A stretch of 64,000 bases of DNA, taken from contig JAPDJU010000008.1 of the NCBI GenBank assembly GCA_029258915.1, positions 1 through 64,000 on the forward strand. Reading direction: 5' to 3'. The notes under the pieces were generated by a model. The model worked only from the letters and a program-made list of their open reading frames with translations, did not search any database and was not told the DNA's origin. Source of the DNA: Thermoproteota archaeon (lineage in GTDB: Archaea; Thermoproteota; Thermoprotei_A; EX4484-217-1). Of this stretch, positions 1 through 9,874 are shown in pieces; the stretch's first letter is position 1; every line of letters begins with the position of its first letter. The position numbers and the translations under genes were made by a program.

Positions 1-36
1 CTAACTATAAGTATACTATAATAGTGACGCAAACGA

Positions 37-114
37 GGCCGCCGTAGCTCAGTCCGGAAGAGCGCCGGACTGTGGATCCGGAGGTCCCGGGTTCAAATCC
101 CGGCGGCGGTCCCA
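37..114 (+). tRNA. tRNA-His (GTG)
   Basis: A complete cloverleaf can be drawn without an intron. The anticodon stem is 65-69/77-81 around the loop CTGTGGA, so the anticodon at 72-74 is GTG. The T loop is TTCAAAT at 92-98. The acceptor stem is GCCGCCG (38-44) with CGGCGGT (104-110). The extra base G at 37 can pair with C at 111, which is the G-1:C73 identity pair of tRNA-His encoded directly in the gene, and CCA (112-114) is also encoded. The first acceptor pair is G-U. It lies at the window edge upstream of a convergent secreted-protein gene. Confidence 0.96.
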
Positions 115-259
115 CCTTCCATATTTAACTCATTTTTACATTACATTGTTGATTACCTTAATCGACTGGAAAAATTCTTAACTCATCCTGGTTATTTAAT
201 TTGTTAGTAAAAAGAAATTGTTTTTGTTAAACTTATTTATTTGTTTATCACGGCATACT

Positions 260-1405
260 TTACTTGCGCTTTCCTACAAATAGCCCTATTATTAGCCCTA
301 TTATTAATCCTACTACTATTCCTCCGCCAAGATATGTTGTCTGAGCTCCTTTAGCTGCTTCTAGTTCTGTCTGCAGTTCACTTACTTGTCCTTCCAAATC
401 TGATATTGTACTTTTTGCTTTATCCAGTTCTGAAGCTAATGAATCTCTTTCGCTTTTAACGGATTTTAGCTCACTTTCTAATTCTGAAACTTTCTCTTTT
501 AATTTTAGCACAGAAGGTATTCTTTCACCGTATAGGCCGACACCCCATAGTACTATATTCTTGACAAATGCTGGGCCATCTAACCTAAATCCTTTGTATT
601 CTGTAACCCACATTCCTCTATAATGGTCAAATGGTGCTTCAACACTTAATATAACAATGTTATCATTATCCATGAACTCAGCAGCCATTAGTGTAAACGT
701 TCCTTCTTCTCCAACCTCGTAAGCATGCGGTAATGGTTCTACGAACTCAGCTATAGCACCACCCTCAGATGTTACCGCTATTCTGTAAACATTTTCTACA
801 GGCTTATCTCCAGTACCGTATAGTGGCTTCCATTCACCATTAACGTAGACAGCTACTACTCCTGGACCATGAAACAGTACTGGACTTCCTACACCAACGC
901 CTAAGAGTGCTAATTCAGGGTCAGGTTTCACTAATGCGGCAACTCTATATGATGCACCACAATTACTTACTCTATCAACAGCTTCTGTATGGTCGTTTCT
1001 TAAAACCGAGCCTACTGCTTCAAGAATTTTATTGGTGCTAGGTATTCTTAAGTAGTCCCCTCCCTTATAATCGCTATCTCCAGTAACCCATAGTGTTTTA
1101 CCTCCCTCATCAAACCACTTCTTAATTGCAGCAACTTCTTCATCTGTAATTTCTAACCCTGTATCTACTTGGACGTAAATTAACATATCAGCATCTTTAA
1201 TGTCATCGTAGGTTATAGTTTCCATTATAACTTTCCATTCAACTTCAGTAATGTTACCCATCATGTAAGTTAACTGAATGTCTTCCTCAAGCAGTCCATG
1301 TGCAACTACAACAACCAATGGCTTTTCCGCCTTTACCATGGGCACTGCAGATATTAGAAGTAATAGAAGAGATAATATTATGAAGCTTGTTAATATTTTT
1401 CTCAT
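260..1405 (-). CDS. Secreted, membrane-anchored protein of unknown function
   Basis: The product has an N-terminal signal peptide (MRKILTSF followed by about 15 hydrophobic residues), a globular part of about 280 residues that looks like a glutamine-amidotransferase-like or DUF4350-like fold (a strand-rich start with VVVAHGL and a WVTGDSD segment), a coiled coil of about 50 residues (LKEKVSELESELKSVKSE), and a C-terminal membrane helix closed by GKRK. It is therefore probably anchored outside the cell by its C-terminus. The ATG at 1405 follows a GGGGTTA ribosome-binding sequence; a TTG 15 bases further upstream is possible. It is divergent from the ABC importer at 1614. The fold assignment is a weak inference; the topology is directly visible. 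Confidence 0.8.
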   Translation of the reverse strand: MRKILTSFIILSLLLLLISAVPMVKAEKPLVVVVAHGLLEEDIQLTYMMGNITEVEWKVIMETITYDDIKDADMLIYVQVDTGLEITDEEVAAIKKWFDEGGKTLWVTGDSDYKGGDYLRIPSTNKILEAVGSVLRNDHTEAVDRVSNCGASYRVAALVKPDPELALLGVGVGSPVLFHGPGVVAVYVNGEWKPLYGTGDKPVENVYRIAVTSEGGAIAEFVEPLPHAYEVGEEGTFTLMAAEFMDNDNIVILSVEAPFDHYRGMWVTEYKGFRLDGPAFVKNIVLWGVGLYGERIPSVLKLKEKVSELESELKSVKSERDSLASELDKAKSTISDLEGQVSELQTELEAAKGAQTTYLGGGIVVGLIIGLIIGLFVGKRK

Positions 1406-1613
1406 AAACGCTAACCCCAAAATTAGTTCTATGTGTTATAGTTGATACTGACTGTTTTAACTTTTTCCATATGAGAACTCTCAAGAACTTCTTAATGTCC
1501 TATTACATGGCTTATTTTAACCTAAATGAATTTTTAAGTTGTAGGCAAATACCAGGTATTAACAGAAATCATTATATCAGTTTAGAATCTGTTATTTCTT
1601 GGGGGTAACTATA

Positions 1614-3167
1614 ATGAAAATAAACAAGGCTATTGCAACAAAAACGATAGTACTAATAATTGTAGCCCTAATAGCTATCGGCGTAGTGGTCTTCACGTTA
1701 ACTGTACCTATAAGCCCTCCTGCTCCATCGCCTTCTCCATCGCCGACTCCTAGTCCTACTCCGTCACCAACCCCAAGCCCAACACCCACACCAAGTCCCA
1801 GTCCATCTCCCAGTCCTTCGCCAACACCTAAGGGTATAGTACTTAGGGTAATTACTCGCCACCCATACGATATATTAGATGTTGCTAAGGAGAGATTTCT
1901 TAAAAGTGAATTAGCAAAGAAGTATAATATAGTTGATATTAAATGGTTGCCTATTGATCCAAGCCAGTGGATAGACACTATTAGGGCATTAGCCACTAAG
2001 CCTGGAAGAGAAGTTGATGTAGCATGGGGTGGAGGTCCAACATTATTTGATATGTTGATCATGGAGGGTTTGTTAGTTCCAATAACTAGTGAAGAAGTAA
2101 TGAAAGTTTTACCGGACATTCCAAAAGAAATCTCTGGTTCATCTATGATGAGAGTAGACAAGGAAGGCAATATATTATGGATTGCAGCTGCAATAGCATC
2201 TTTCGGATTCACCATAAACAAGCAAAGACTAGCAGACTATGGCCTACCAACACCCAATGCGTGGAAAGACCTAGCCAGCCCCGATTTTGCAATAACTTTA
2301 CCTACCCCTAGCGTTGGAGTTGCTGATGCAACTAAGAGCACAAGTAACACTAGAATGTACGAAATTATAGTTCAAGCATATGGTTGGGTTGAAGGATGGA
2401 AAATTATAACATTAATGGGTGCAAACGCTAGAATATACGATGAATCAGGCCTTGTAAGAGATGCAGCTATTAGAGGAGATGTTGCAGTAGGCATAACAAT
2501 AGACTTCTACGGTTACACGGCACAGCTTCAAAATCCTGAACAATGTGAGTACAGGCTACCAATGGATGGCACTATTGTTAATGGAGACCCCATAGCACTA
2601 GTATACTCAAGTAAACATCCTGAAGCTGCTCAAGCATTTATTGCATGGGTTTTAAGCCCTGAAGGACAGATAGTATGGATGCACCCTAATATAAATAGAA
2701 TGCCCGTTAATCCTAAGGTTTTCGAAACCCCTGAAGGGCATGAAAGACCTGATCTGAAGAGGGCATACGATGAAACTTTAAAGGCAGCAGTAATAGAGTT
2801 CAGCGATGAATTAGCTTTGAGCTATGAAGAAGCTTTAAGATGGTTCTTCTACGCAACAATAACAAGACCTCATGGGAAGCTTCAGGAAGTATGGAAGGAA
2901 CTAGCTTTAGCTTACCTTACAGGTAAAATAACTGAAGAACAGTTCAATAATTTAATAGATGACTTAGCTAATCCTGAAAAATTAAAGTTTAAAGATCCTG
3001 AAACAGGTGAAGAATTAGTGTTTAGCGAAGAAGTTGCTAAAAAAATAAACACTAAGATAATTAAAGATGTAAACTACAGAAATGCACTACTAAATGAATG
3101 GATGGTGTCAGCTGAAGAAAGATACGAAAACGTACTTAACGAGTTAAAAGCTTTAATAGGAGGATAA
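1614..3167 (+). CDS. ABC importer substrate-binding protein (Fe3+/polyamine-type, family 1)
   Basis: This is an extracytoplasmic solute-binding protein. It starts with one hydrophobic segment acting as signal anchor (residues about 8-32), followed by a low-complexity linker of Ser, Pro and Thr (about residues 34-71) typical of archaeal surface-anchored binding proteins, then a periplasmic-binding-protein domain with segments such as DVAWGGGPTLFDML and NPEQCEYRLPMDGT. The nearest families are the AfuA/FbpA iron- and thiamine-type binding proteins, but the ligand cannot be read from sequence. The ATG at 1614 follows GGGGGTAAC; an in-frame TTG at 1599 is less likely. It is the first gene of an importer operon with 3197 and 5089. 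Confidence 0.9.
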   Translation: MKINKAIATKTIVLIIVALIAIGVVVFTLTVPISPPAPSPSPSPTPSPTPSPTPSPTPTPSPSPSPSPSPTPKGIVLRVITRHPYDILDVAKERFLKSELAKKYNIVDIKWLPIDPSQWIDTIRALATKPGREVDVAWGGGPTLFDMLIMEGLLVPITSEEVMKVLPDIPKEISGSSMMRVDKEGNILWIAAAIASFGFTINKQRLADYGLPTPNAWKDLASPDFAITLPTPSVGVADATKSTSNTRMYEIIVQAYGWVEGWKIITLMGANARIYDESGLVRDAAIRGDVAVGITIDFYGYTAQLQNPEQCEYRLPMDGTIVNGDPIALVYSSKHPEAAQAFIAWVLSPEGQIVWMHPNINRMPVNPKVFETPEGHERPDLKRAYDETLKAAVIEFSDELALSYEEALRWFFYATITRPHGKLQEVWKELALAYLTGKITEEQFNNLIDDLANPEKLKFKDPETGEELVFSEEVAKKINTKIIKDVNYRNALLNEWMVSAEERYENVLNELKALIGG

Positions 3168-3196
3168 ATGGGTACGGATAATTAAGGGGTTAGCTG

Positions 3197-5086
3197 TTGC
3201 TTAGATTGCGCAGGGACGTTTTCAGAAAGTTAAGAAGAGAGCTAGATAAGCTAACATTCATACAGCTGGTCATTGCTTTAACTATTTTAACAATTTTTCT
3301 TATAATACCAATAATTTCGGTATTAGGTAAAGCATTCATATATAAAAACACATTGTCTTTAAAATATTTTGAAGAAGCATTTCTAAACCCTGGAATGGTT
3401 AAATTTCCACCTTCAGGTGCAATGATTGAAGTTCTTGAGAGATTTAGATTTGAAGTTCTACCTAACGGCACTAAGGTTCTTAGACCATTAAAAACACTTT
3501 ATATAGGCGGTAAAGGACCTAATTTTGGATACATTTTAAATTCAATATTTGTTTCCATATCTGTTATGGTTCTCGCATCGTTCCTAGGTTTAGTATCGGC
3601 ATTCATCATGGCACGCTACGAGTTTCCAGGCAAGAATATTTTTAGAGTTTTACTCATGATACCTTTACTAGCAACACCTTTTGTTAACGCCTACGTTATA
3701 GGTAAGGTTATAGGTCCTGGAGGGCTTCTAAACTATATTCTCAAAGATCTATTACACGTAACAGACTATACAGTAATTATCATAGGTTTGCCCGCTGTAA
3801 TTTTAGTTCAAACGCTAAGCTTCTTCCCAATAGTGTACTTAAACATGCTTTCAAGCTTCATTAACATCGATCCTTCTTTAGAAGAGCAAGCTGAAAACAT
3901 GGGTGCTCATGGCTTTAAACTCTTCAGAACAGTAACACTGCCTCTTGCTCTACCAGGCTTAGCTGCAGGAGCAACGTTAGTTTTCATTTTCAGCTTGGAG
4001 GATTTAGGAGCACCTATAGGCTTAAGCGGCGCTTTCGGAGATGGCTTACATAACCATTTAATGTCATTTTATGTTTATGAAGAATTCAGAAAAGCCATGA
4101 CCTTAGAACAGGTGCACCCTGTAACATATGCTGTCGCTGTTTTAATGCTAGGTTTAGCTTCAATAGCTTTCTTGTCCATTAAAAAATACGTTTCACTAAA
4201 ACAATATGCAATGTTAGCTAAGGGAGGCCGTTGGAGCCCAAGAGTAAGAAAACCTGGTATTAAAGGTTTAATAGCTATATACGCCTTCATAATACCTTTA
4301 GTTATTATAGCTTCATACCCTCAGCTTGGAGTTATCACATTATCTATAACCGATTGGGCTATTAGCGGCGCTTTGCCATCGAAACTAACTGGCGAATATT
4401 TAGCTGCATTAGTTACGAAATCGGATGTTGTTCAAGCAATTAAAAACAGTCTAACATATGCTAGCTTAGCCATAGTTGTTATTGTTCTTACGGGTACTAG
4501 TGCAGCATACATTGTTGCCAGAAGAGATATTCCAGGTAGAGATCTCATAGATTTACTTGCAACAATACCTATAGCTATACCTGGAATAATTGTTGCAATA
4601 GGTTATCTGCTATTTTTTGGCACAGTGTTCTCTAATACAACAATAGATCCATTCATAAATCCTGGACTTCTTCTCATATTCTCATATTCTGTCAGGCGGC
4701 TACCATTTACAACTAGAGCAGTTTTCGCTGGGTTGCAGCAAACACATGTTAGTCTTGAAGAAGCAGCTGAAACACTAGGTGCAAGTCGAGCACGTACATT
4801 TTTCACAATAGTTGTACCTTTGCTTGCTGCAAATGTTATAGGTGGAGCAATTCTGTCTTTCGTATATTCAATGAATGAGGTCAGTACTAGTGTTATTCTT
4901 GGAAGTAGAAATCCTTCGCAAGGACCTATAACGTTTCTTATGAGCCAAGTAATATATGCTAGTGCAGCAGTAGGTACCGTAAGTATAGCAGCTGCACTAG
5001 GTGTACTACTAATGGTACTACAGATAATAGCTATTACAACTTCAAATTACATACTTAAACAGAGAGTAGCGTTCCTAGGTGTTTAG
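3197..5086 (+). CDS. ABC importer permease, two permease domains fused
   Basis: A 629-residue membrane protein carrying two consecutive binding-protein-dependent permease domains, so it can form the whole transmembrane channel as a single chain. The two EAA loops that contact the ATPase are visible as EEQAENMGAHGFKLFRTVTL in the first half and EEAAETLGASRARTFFTIVV in the second. This fused arrangement is typical of FbpB/CysW-like iron and thiamine transporters. A long extracytoplasmic insertion lies between the first two membrane helices. The start is TTG at 3197, preceded by GGGGTTAG at a suitable distance. It sits 29 bases after the binding protein and 2 bases before the ATPase. Confidence 0.92.
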   Translation: MLRLRRDVFRKLRRELDKLTFIQLVIALTILTIFLIIPIISVLGKAFIYKNTLSLKYFEEAFLNPGMVKFPPSGAMIEVLERFRFEVLPNGTKVLRPLKTLYIGGKGPNFGYILNSIFVSISVMVLASFLGLVSAFIMARYEFPGKNIFRVLLMIPLLATPFVNAYVIGKVIGPGGLLNYILKDLLHVTDYTVIIIGLPAVILVQTLSFFPIVYLNMLSSFINIDPSLEEQAENMGAHGFKLFRTVTLPLALPGLAAGATLVFIFSLEDLGAPIGLSGAFGDGLHNHLMSFYVYEEFRKAMTLEQVHPVTYAVAVLMLGLASIAFLSIKKYVSLKQYAMLAKGGRWSPRVRKPGIKGLIAIYAFIIPLVIIASYPQLGVITLSITDWAISGALPSKLTGEYLAALVTKSDVVQAIKNSLTYASLAIVVIVLTGTSAAYIVARRDIPGRDLIDLLATIPIAIPGIIVAIGYLLFFGTVFSNTTIDPFINPGLLLIFSYSVRRLPFTTRAVFAGLQQTHVSLEEAAETLGASRARTFFTIVVPLLAANVIGGAILSFVYSMNEVSTSVILGSRNPSQGPITFLMSQVIYASAAVGTVSIAAALGVLLMVLQIIAITTSNYILKQRVAFLGV

Positions 5087-5088
5087 CT

Positions 5089-6192
5089 ATGGTTAGTGTT
5101 AAGCTTGAAAAAGTAACTAAAAAGTTTGGAGAAGTAATAGCAGCAGACAACATAACCTTAGAGATTAAACATGGAGAGTTTTTCACGTTTCTAGGACCTT
5201 CTGGTTGTGGTAAAACAACAACATTGAGGATTATTGCTGGTTTAGAAGTACCTGACTTTGGTAAAGTGTTTTTCAATGATAAAGATGTAACTAATGAGCC
5301 ACCATATAAGAGAAATACTGGTATGGTTTTCCAAAACTACGCACTATGGCCGCACATGACAGTCTATGACAACATAGCCTATGGCTTAAAAATAAGAAAG
5401 TTGCCTAAAGAGGAAATTAGAAGAAAGGTTTATGAAATCTTAGAATTAGTGAAGCTTAAAGGTTTAGAAAAACGCTATCCCACACAGCTTTCTGGAGGTC
5501 AGCAGCAAAGAGTAGCGCTAGCAAGAGCCTTAGTAATAGAACCTGCTGTTCTCCTCCTAGATGAGCCTCTTTCTAACCTGGATGCTAAACTTAGAATTGA
5601 AATGAGAGAAGAGATTAAAAGGATACAGAAAAAATTAGGGATTACAACAATTTATGTTACTCATGACCAAGAAGAAGCAATGGTCATATCAGATAGGCTT
5701 GCAGTCATGAATCAAGGTAGAATAATGCAAGTAGGTGTTCCTAAGGAACTCTATAAACACCCTAGAAACCTATTTGTAGCCTCATTTCTTGGAAGATGCA
5801 CTATTATTAGTGGAAAAGTGTTGGATGTAAGCTCTGAAGGTTATGTAACATTAGTCTTTAACAACACTAAGTTAGTAGGAGTTCTACCTGCAAAAGACAT
5901 AAAGATTATTGAAGGAGAAAAAGCTATAGTAGTTATGAGGCCTGAAGATTTTACCGTTGAAAAACCTAAAAAAGAAGCTAACATAGTTAAAGGCGTTGTT
6001 GACTGGATATCTTATGTAGGACCTTACATGGAACTACGAATAAACGCCGATGGTAAACTCTTCCTAGTAAACGTAGACTCCGACTACAGAGTGAATATTG
6101 GAGATGAATTAGAAATTTACATACCGTACGATGAAACAATAGTTTTCCCACCTAGGGAGGCGGAAGCGGCATATAAAGCAGAGATACAGTAA
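5089..6192 (+). CDS. ABC importer ATPase (MalK/PotA/FbpC type)
   Basis: The ATP-hydrolysing subunit of the importer encoded by the two preceding genes. Walker A is GPSGCGKTT (about residue 36), the signature is LSGGQQQR, Walker B is VLLLDEPLS and the switch histidine is in YVTHDQEEA. After residue 240 there is a C-terminal TOBE-like regulatory domain, as in the MalK/FbpC subfamily. The length of 367 residues is normal for this group. It begins two bases after the permease stop, so translation is probably coupled. The substrate remains unknown; iron, thiamine, polyamine or an organophosphorus compound are all compatible with this ATPase subgroup. Confidence 0.95.
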   Translation: MVSVKLEKVTKKFGEVIAADNITLEIKHGEFFTFLGPSGCGKTTTLRIIAGLEVPDFGKVFFNDKDVTNEPPYKRNTGMVFQNYALWPHMTVYDNIAYGLKIRKLPKEEIRRKVYEILELVKLKGLEKRYPTQLSGGQQQRVALARALVIEPAVLLLDEPLSNLDAKLRIEMREEIKRIQKKLGITTIYVTHDQEEAMVISDRLAVMNQGRIMQVGVPKELYKHPRNLFVASFLGRCTIISGKVLDVSSEGYVTLVFNNTKLVGVLPAKDIKIIEGEKAIVVMRPEDFTVEKPKKEANIVKGVVDWISYVGPYMELRINADGKLFLVNVDSDYRVNIGDELEIYIPYDETIVFPPREAEAAYKAEIQ

Positions 6193-6219
6193 AGAAAAAA
6201 TAATTATTGATATTTTACC

Positions 6220-8280
6220 TTACTTCCTTCTTAAAAGTAATAATATGGCACCAATAATCACTATAATTACTACTCCCCCAACAATTGCTGTAATATAGAA
6301 GGGCATTGCTGGTGCTGGCGTAGGCGTTGGTGTTGGTGTGGGTGTTGGGCTTGGGGTTGGTGACGGAGTAGGACTAGGAGTCGGCGATGGAGAAGGCGAT
6401 GGTGTAGGTGTTGGAGTTGGTGTGACCTTTATAGGCACTAGTCCCTTTTCTTCCAAGAAGATATAGCCTTTAGAAATGCTATTACCATAAAAGTCTTTCA
6501 CCTCTATTATAAACTCTGTACCGTCTTTAACATTTACTTTCTCGATCCAGAACTTAAATATTAATGTACCATTATCCAGGGACTCTACGAAATCGTAAAG
6601 TTCAGGTTCAATCGGGCATTCACCGCAGCTTATGCATTCCACACCATAGGTTACCTTTATTTCTTCAACACCCCATTCTAAATCAGTAACATGTAATTCA
6701 CCTATCCACCATTCGTCCTCACTGATCATCTTTACTGATTCTATAGTAGGTGGTTTAGTATCGTCCTCAGAAGCTATGGTAAACTTTACCACAGACTTAG
6801 CCGGTAAATCAACATCATAAATTAATACATAATAGTAGTTTCCAACATGCAAAACATCATATTTTTCAGGCTCAGGCACTATCCTATAATTTTCAAACGG
6901 TATATCCGCTGGTACTTTAAAGCATATGTAAATATCGTAGAAATCATGGTCTAATTCGTTTTTAGCTTTGAACGAAACAGCATGTTTAGAGCCATCGTTT
7001 GCTGGAGCGTAGTAGTACTCTATGTAGCCTATTTTATAGGGTTTAATAGCTTCACCTGTGTCTAAAGGTATACCATTTGGGTAGTCAGTCCAACTTTTAC
7101 CATTGTAAAACAAGGTTCTAACATCTATTGTTCCATTAGCATATATGTTTATTAACCTAAAGTTTCTTTGGTCGTATTCTCTAACATCGTAAGGTACACC
7201 TGTTGTGGTGATGAAGTAATATTCTTTGCCCTTGTACTTAACAACGTTTGTTATATCGGTATGTGTATGTGCTGTTAAAATAAGTCTAACATCATTTTCT
7301 AAAATCATTTTGAAAAGTTCTCTTGCTTCCTCTTTATGCTCCGACCAGCTTCCATAAATGTATCCTTCATCAAATAGTTTATCAAAATCATCAACAGTAT
7401 TTACTTCAACAACACCTATTTTTTCATCTTTAATCTTATAGCCAAAGAGCGGGTGATGCATAATAAGTATTTTAACCTTATCAGCGTTTTCCTCTAATAC
7501 TCTTTCAGCCCATTTAATTTGATCCATCTCCATCCATCCTTCCATGCCGGTATCCATAATTAAAAACAGAAAGTTACCGACAATTACCGTGTAGTTCCTA
7601 TAACCCATTATACGCTCCCATGTTCTGGCAACACCAGGACTGTCATATTCATGATTACCTATACCAGCATATGATGGTACTCTAAGCTTAAGCCAGTGTT
7701 TAAGGAATAAGGTCCAAGCAGATCTCATACTTGGTCTTTCAACTTCATCTCCATTAAAAATCATCATTGTTGGATTAAGTAAGTTAATTTCTCTTACAAG
7801 CTCTTTCCAATAGGGTTCGCCAGCCGGGGTTTTTGTATCGCCAACATAGAGTAGCTTTATCATATCAGGCCATTCAGGTAATATCCAGACGCTGTTAGGC
7901 ATTTCAATATCATACGTCTTCCCCGCTGCTGTAAACGATATTTTCATAGAGTATAGGTCTTCTTTACATTCGCTTGGAACTTTAAAGAAAGCTTGCCAAC
8001 TATTCCATTTCTCATTAAAATTCACTTTTACGAATTCTAGTTCGTATTCTTCAAGTTCATTATATATTTTTAAGGAGAAATCTACCGGGTTAGCATCAGG
8101 GCTTAATGCTAGTCTTACCTCTAACTCGCTGCCAACCAGCACGGGTTCAGGATACGCTAGTGTTGGATATTTAACTATTTCAGCATAAAATTCTAGTTGA
8201 GCAGCAGTGTTTACTGAGCTAAATGTAATAACTAATAGCGCTAAAATAATTAGATAGCTTATTATTTTCACTTTACTCAT
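6220..8280 (-). CDS. Secreted calcineurin-like metallophosphoesterase
   Basis: A 686-residue exported phosphoesterase. It has a signal peptide, an immunoglobulin-like N-terminal part, and a metallophosphoesterase domain whose metal-binding motifs are visible in order: GDEVERP (for GD), GNHEYD, MHHPLFG and TAHTHTD. A beta-rich region with a four-cysteine cluster (CISCGECP preceded by GVEC) follows, then a Thr/Pro/Ser linker (about residues 632-660) and a C-terminal membrane helix closed by RRK. It should act on phosphate esters outside the cell while held in the membrane. It is convergent with the ABC importer, and shares with the importer's binding protein the same kind of Pro-rich linker. 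The substrate is unknown. Confidence 0.9.
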   Translation of the reverse strand: MSKVKIISYLIILALLVITFSSVNTAAQLEFYAEIVKYPTLAYPEPVLVGSELEVRLALSPDANPVDFSLKIYNELEEYELEFVKVNFNEKWNSWQAFFKVPSECKEDLYSMKISFTAAGKTYDIEMPNSVWILPEWPDMIKLLYVGDTKTPAGEPYWKELVREINLLNPTMMIFNGDEVERPSMRSAWTLFLKHWLKLRVPSYAGIGNHEYDSPGVARTWERIMGYRNYTVIVGNFLFLIMDTGMEGWMEMDQIKWAERVLEENADKVKILIMHHPLFGYKIKDEKIGVVEVNTVDDFDKLFDEGYIYGSWSEHKEEARELFKMILENDVRLILTAHTHTDITNVVKYKGKEYYFITTTGVPYDVREYDQRNFRLINIYANGTIDVRTLFYNGKSWTDYPNGIPLDTGEAIKPYKIGYIEYYYAPANDGSKHAVSFKAKNELDHDFYDIYICFKVPADIPFENYRIVPEPEKYDVLHVGNYYYVLIYDVDLPAKSVVKFTIASEDDTKPPTIESVKMISEDEWWIGELHVTDLEWGVEEIKVTYGVECISCGECPIEPELYDFVESLDNGTLIFKFWIEKVNVKDGTEFIIEVKDFYGNSISKGYIFLEEKGLVPIKVTPTPTPTPSPSPSPTPSPTPSPTPSPTPTPTPTPTPAPAMPFYITAIVGGVVIIVIIGAILLLLRRK

Positions 8281-8371
8281 AAGAACTCCACCACAGTAAT
8301 AATGATCTCAACATAGAACTTGTGTAGAGTAACTATTAAGTTTTAGCTATTATCAAAACTTGGAAGAAAAC

Positions 8372-9430
8372 TTATCTTCTAAAACGTAGAACAGCAGGTA
8401 CTTCGCCAAGAAATTCTGCAGCTGTAGCTATTTTCTTACCTAGCTTTTCTCCAAGCCTCCAAACTTTTTCTGTTCTTTCTTTAAACCTAGCTTCTCTAGT
8501 GAGATGATGATCATAGATTATAAGCTCTGTATTTGTTGTTTCAATTATTCTTAAAGCATTGGCCAAGGTTCTTCTAAAGTTTATCATGTTTAACATGTAT
8601 CCGAGCATATATGTTGCGGGTCCATCAAGTATGAGGATTCTTGGATTCTCCTTAATTATCCATTCTGCATAGTCTTCTATAATAGGGCCGTTAACATCCG
8701 ATGAGTAAAGTATCTTGTCGCCTTTATATTCTATAACTATACCAAGAACCCATCCAAGCCTGGAAAACTCTATGCCGTGGAAAAGAGGTTTTGAAAATCT
8801 AACTTTAGTACTATTAAAGGTGAATTCTTTAAAATCTGCGAAGTTGACTTCTACGTTATCTAGTTTAAGTTCTAATATTCTATTATATGTGTTCCACTTT
8901 TTCACTCTTTCTTTAAACCATTTTAATCCCTTATCGATTAGTTCTTTTCTTCTCTTACTGTAGTTTCCAAAATCTTTACTTAAAGCAATAGGTATTTCGC
9001 TTAAAGGTTTATGATATTCTTTAGGTAAGGGACTACCTAAGTACCTGTTTAAATCACCTACTCCGAAGAACTCGTATAGGTGTTTAAAAAATTCCTCTGC
9101 TCTCTTCCTCTGAGAATCGTTAATGTATTCATTAGGGTTTTTAGCTAGTATCCTCTTTTTTGCGTAAATTTCTCCGTCGAAATCTGTGAAATGATCATAG
9201 TGGTAATGTGTTATTACAATGATATCGGCTTTCTTAGATGCTTTAACTATTGCCTCATATCCTTCCTCATACCATTTAACTTTATACTCTCTAGGTGCTG
9301 GAAAACTCGGATGCATAATAGCTATTCCCGGATCTATGAGTATTTTAATGTCAGGTGTTTTGACAAGAACGCATGAGGATTTTGCACCTAGAGAATCAAA
9401 CCATACTATTTCGAAGTCTAAGTATCTCAT
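8372..9430 (-). CDS. Metallo-beta-lactamase-fold hydrolase, UPF0282 family
   Basis: The metal-binding motif HYHYDHF (THxHxDH type) is at about residue 75, and further histidines occur in KPLFHGIEF and YDHHLTREA, as in the UPF0282 family of archaeal metal-dependent hydrolases. The 352-residue length fits that family. No signal peptide is present, so it is cytoplasmic. It follows the metallophosphoesterase on the same strand, upstream of it by about 90 bases, and could be co-transcribed. The family's substrate is not established. Confidence 0.9.
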   Translation of the reverse strand: MRYLDFEIVWFDSLGAKSSCVLVKTPDIKILIDPGIAIMHPSFPAPREYKVKWYEEGYEAIVKASKKADIIVITHYHYDHFTDFDGEIYAKKRILAKNPNEYINDSQRKRAEEFFKHLYEFFGVGDLNRYLGSPLPKEYHKPLSEIPIALSKDFGNYSKRRKELIDKGLKWFKERVKKWNTYNRILELKLDNVEVNFADFKEFTFNSTKVRFSKPLFHGIEFSRLGWVLGIVIEYKGDKILYSSDVNGPIIEDYAEWIIKENPRILILDGPATYMLGYMLNMINFRRTLANALRIIETTNTELIIYDHHLTREARFKERTEKVWRLGEKLGKKIATAAEFLGEVPAVLRFRR

Positions 9431-9524
9431 TTGTTTCTTATCCTCAGCTTTTCTCTTAATTTGTTCGAAAGGTTAAAAATATATTTCTAACTAGCTAAGG
9501 AATGTCTTGAGGTTTAAATAGACA

Positions 9525-9869
9525 ATGCCAGTAGCCGTAGTATTGCTAGTATTAGATAGCAAGGTGTTAAAAAGGATAAATAGTATCTTAGATGAGGTTT
9601 CCTTATACTTTAAAGGTGTTGCAGAAGTAGTTACTGCTAAAAATAAACTTACTAAAGAGGACATTAAAAAACTTGTAGAGTGTGGTGTAAGAAAAATCGT
9701 AGTCCTACCTATAGTTGAAAATTTAAGAAAACATTTTGAGAAAACATACGTTGAAAAACTAAAGTTAGCTGATGGAAGAGTTAAAGTAGTGTATGCTAAG
9801 CCAATGTTAAGCAGCAAAATAACTACAAATAATGTGATTCTTGAAATAGAGAAGCTTTTAAAACCTTAG
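9525..9869 (+). CDS. Small protein of unknown function, possible degenerate CbiX-like fold
   Basis: A 114-residue cytoplasmic protein. The segment KKLVECGVRKIVVLPIVENL resembles the central part of short CbiX/sirohydrochlorin chelatase-like proteins, but the metal-binding histidine motif at the N-terminus (GHGS in true CbiX) is replaced by VLDSK. I therefore do not assign chelatase activity. It starts a possible operon with the Trm9-like methyltransferase, which begins a few bases after its stop, and Elp3. Confidence 0.65.
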   Translation: MPVAVVLLVLDSKVLKRINSILDEVSLYFKGVAEVVTAKNKLTKEDIKKLVECGVRKIVVLPIVENLRKHFEKTYVEKLKLADGRVKVVYAKPMLSSKITTNNVILEIEKLLKP

Positions 9870-9874
9870 TCTTG

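Noticed and set aside
1728-1830. Repetitive CCAAGCCC/CCATCGCC-type DNA, also at about 6325-6420, possible tandem repeat or CRISPR-like array
   Set aside because: These are in-frame codons of Ser/Thr/Pro linkers in secreted proteins; there are no unique spacers.
1592-2221. 209-residue minus-strand frame over the binding-protein gene
   Set aside because: It is a shadow of the Ser/Pro linker and the start of the plus-strand binding protein; its Gly/Val repeat is the reverse reading of that linker.
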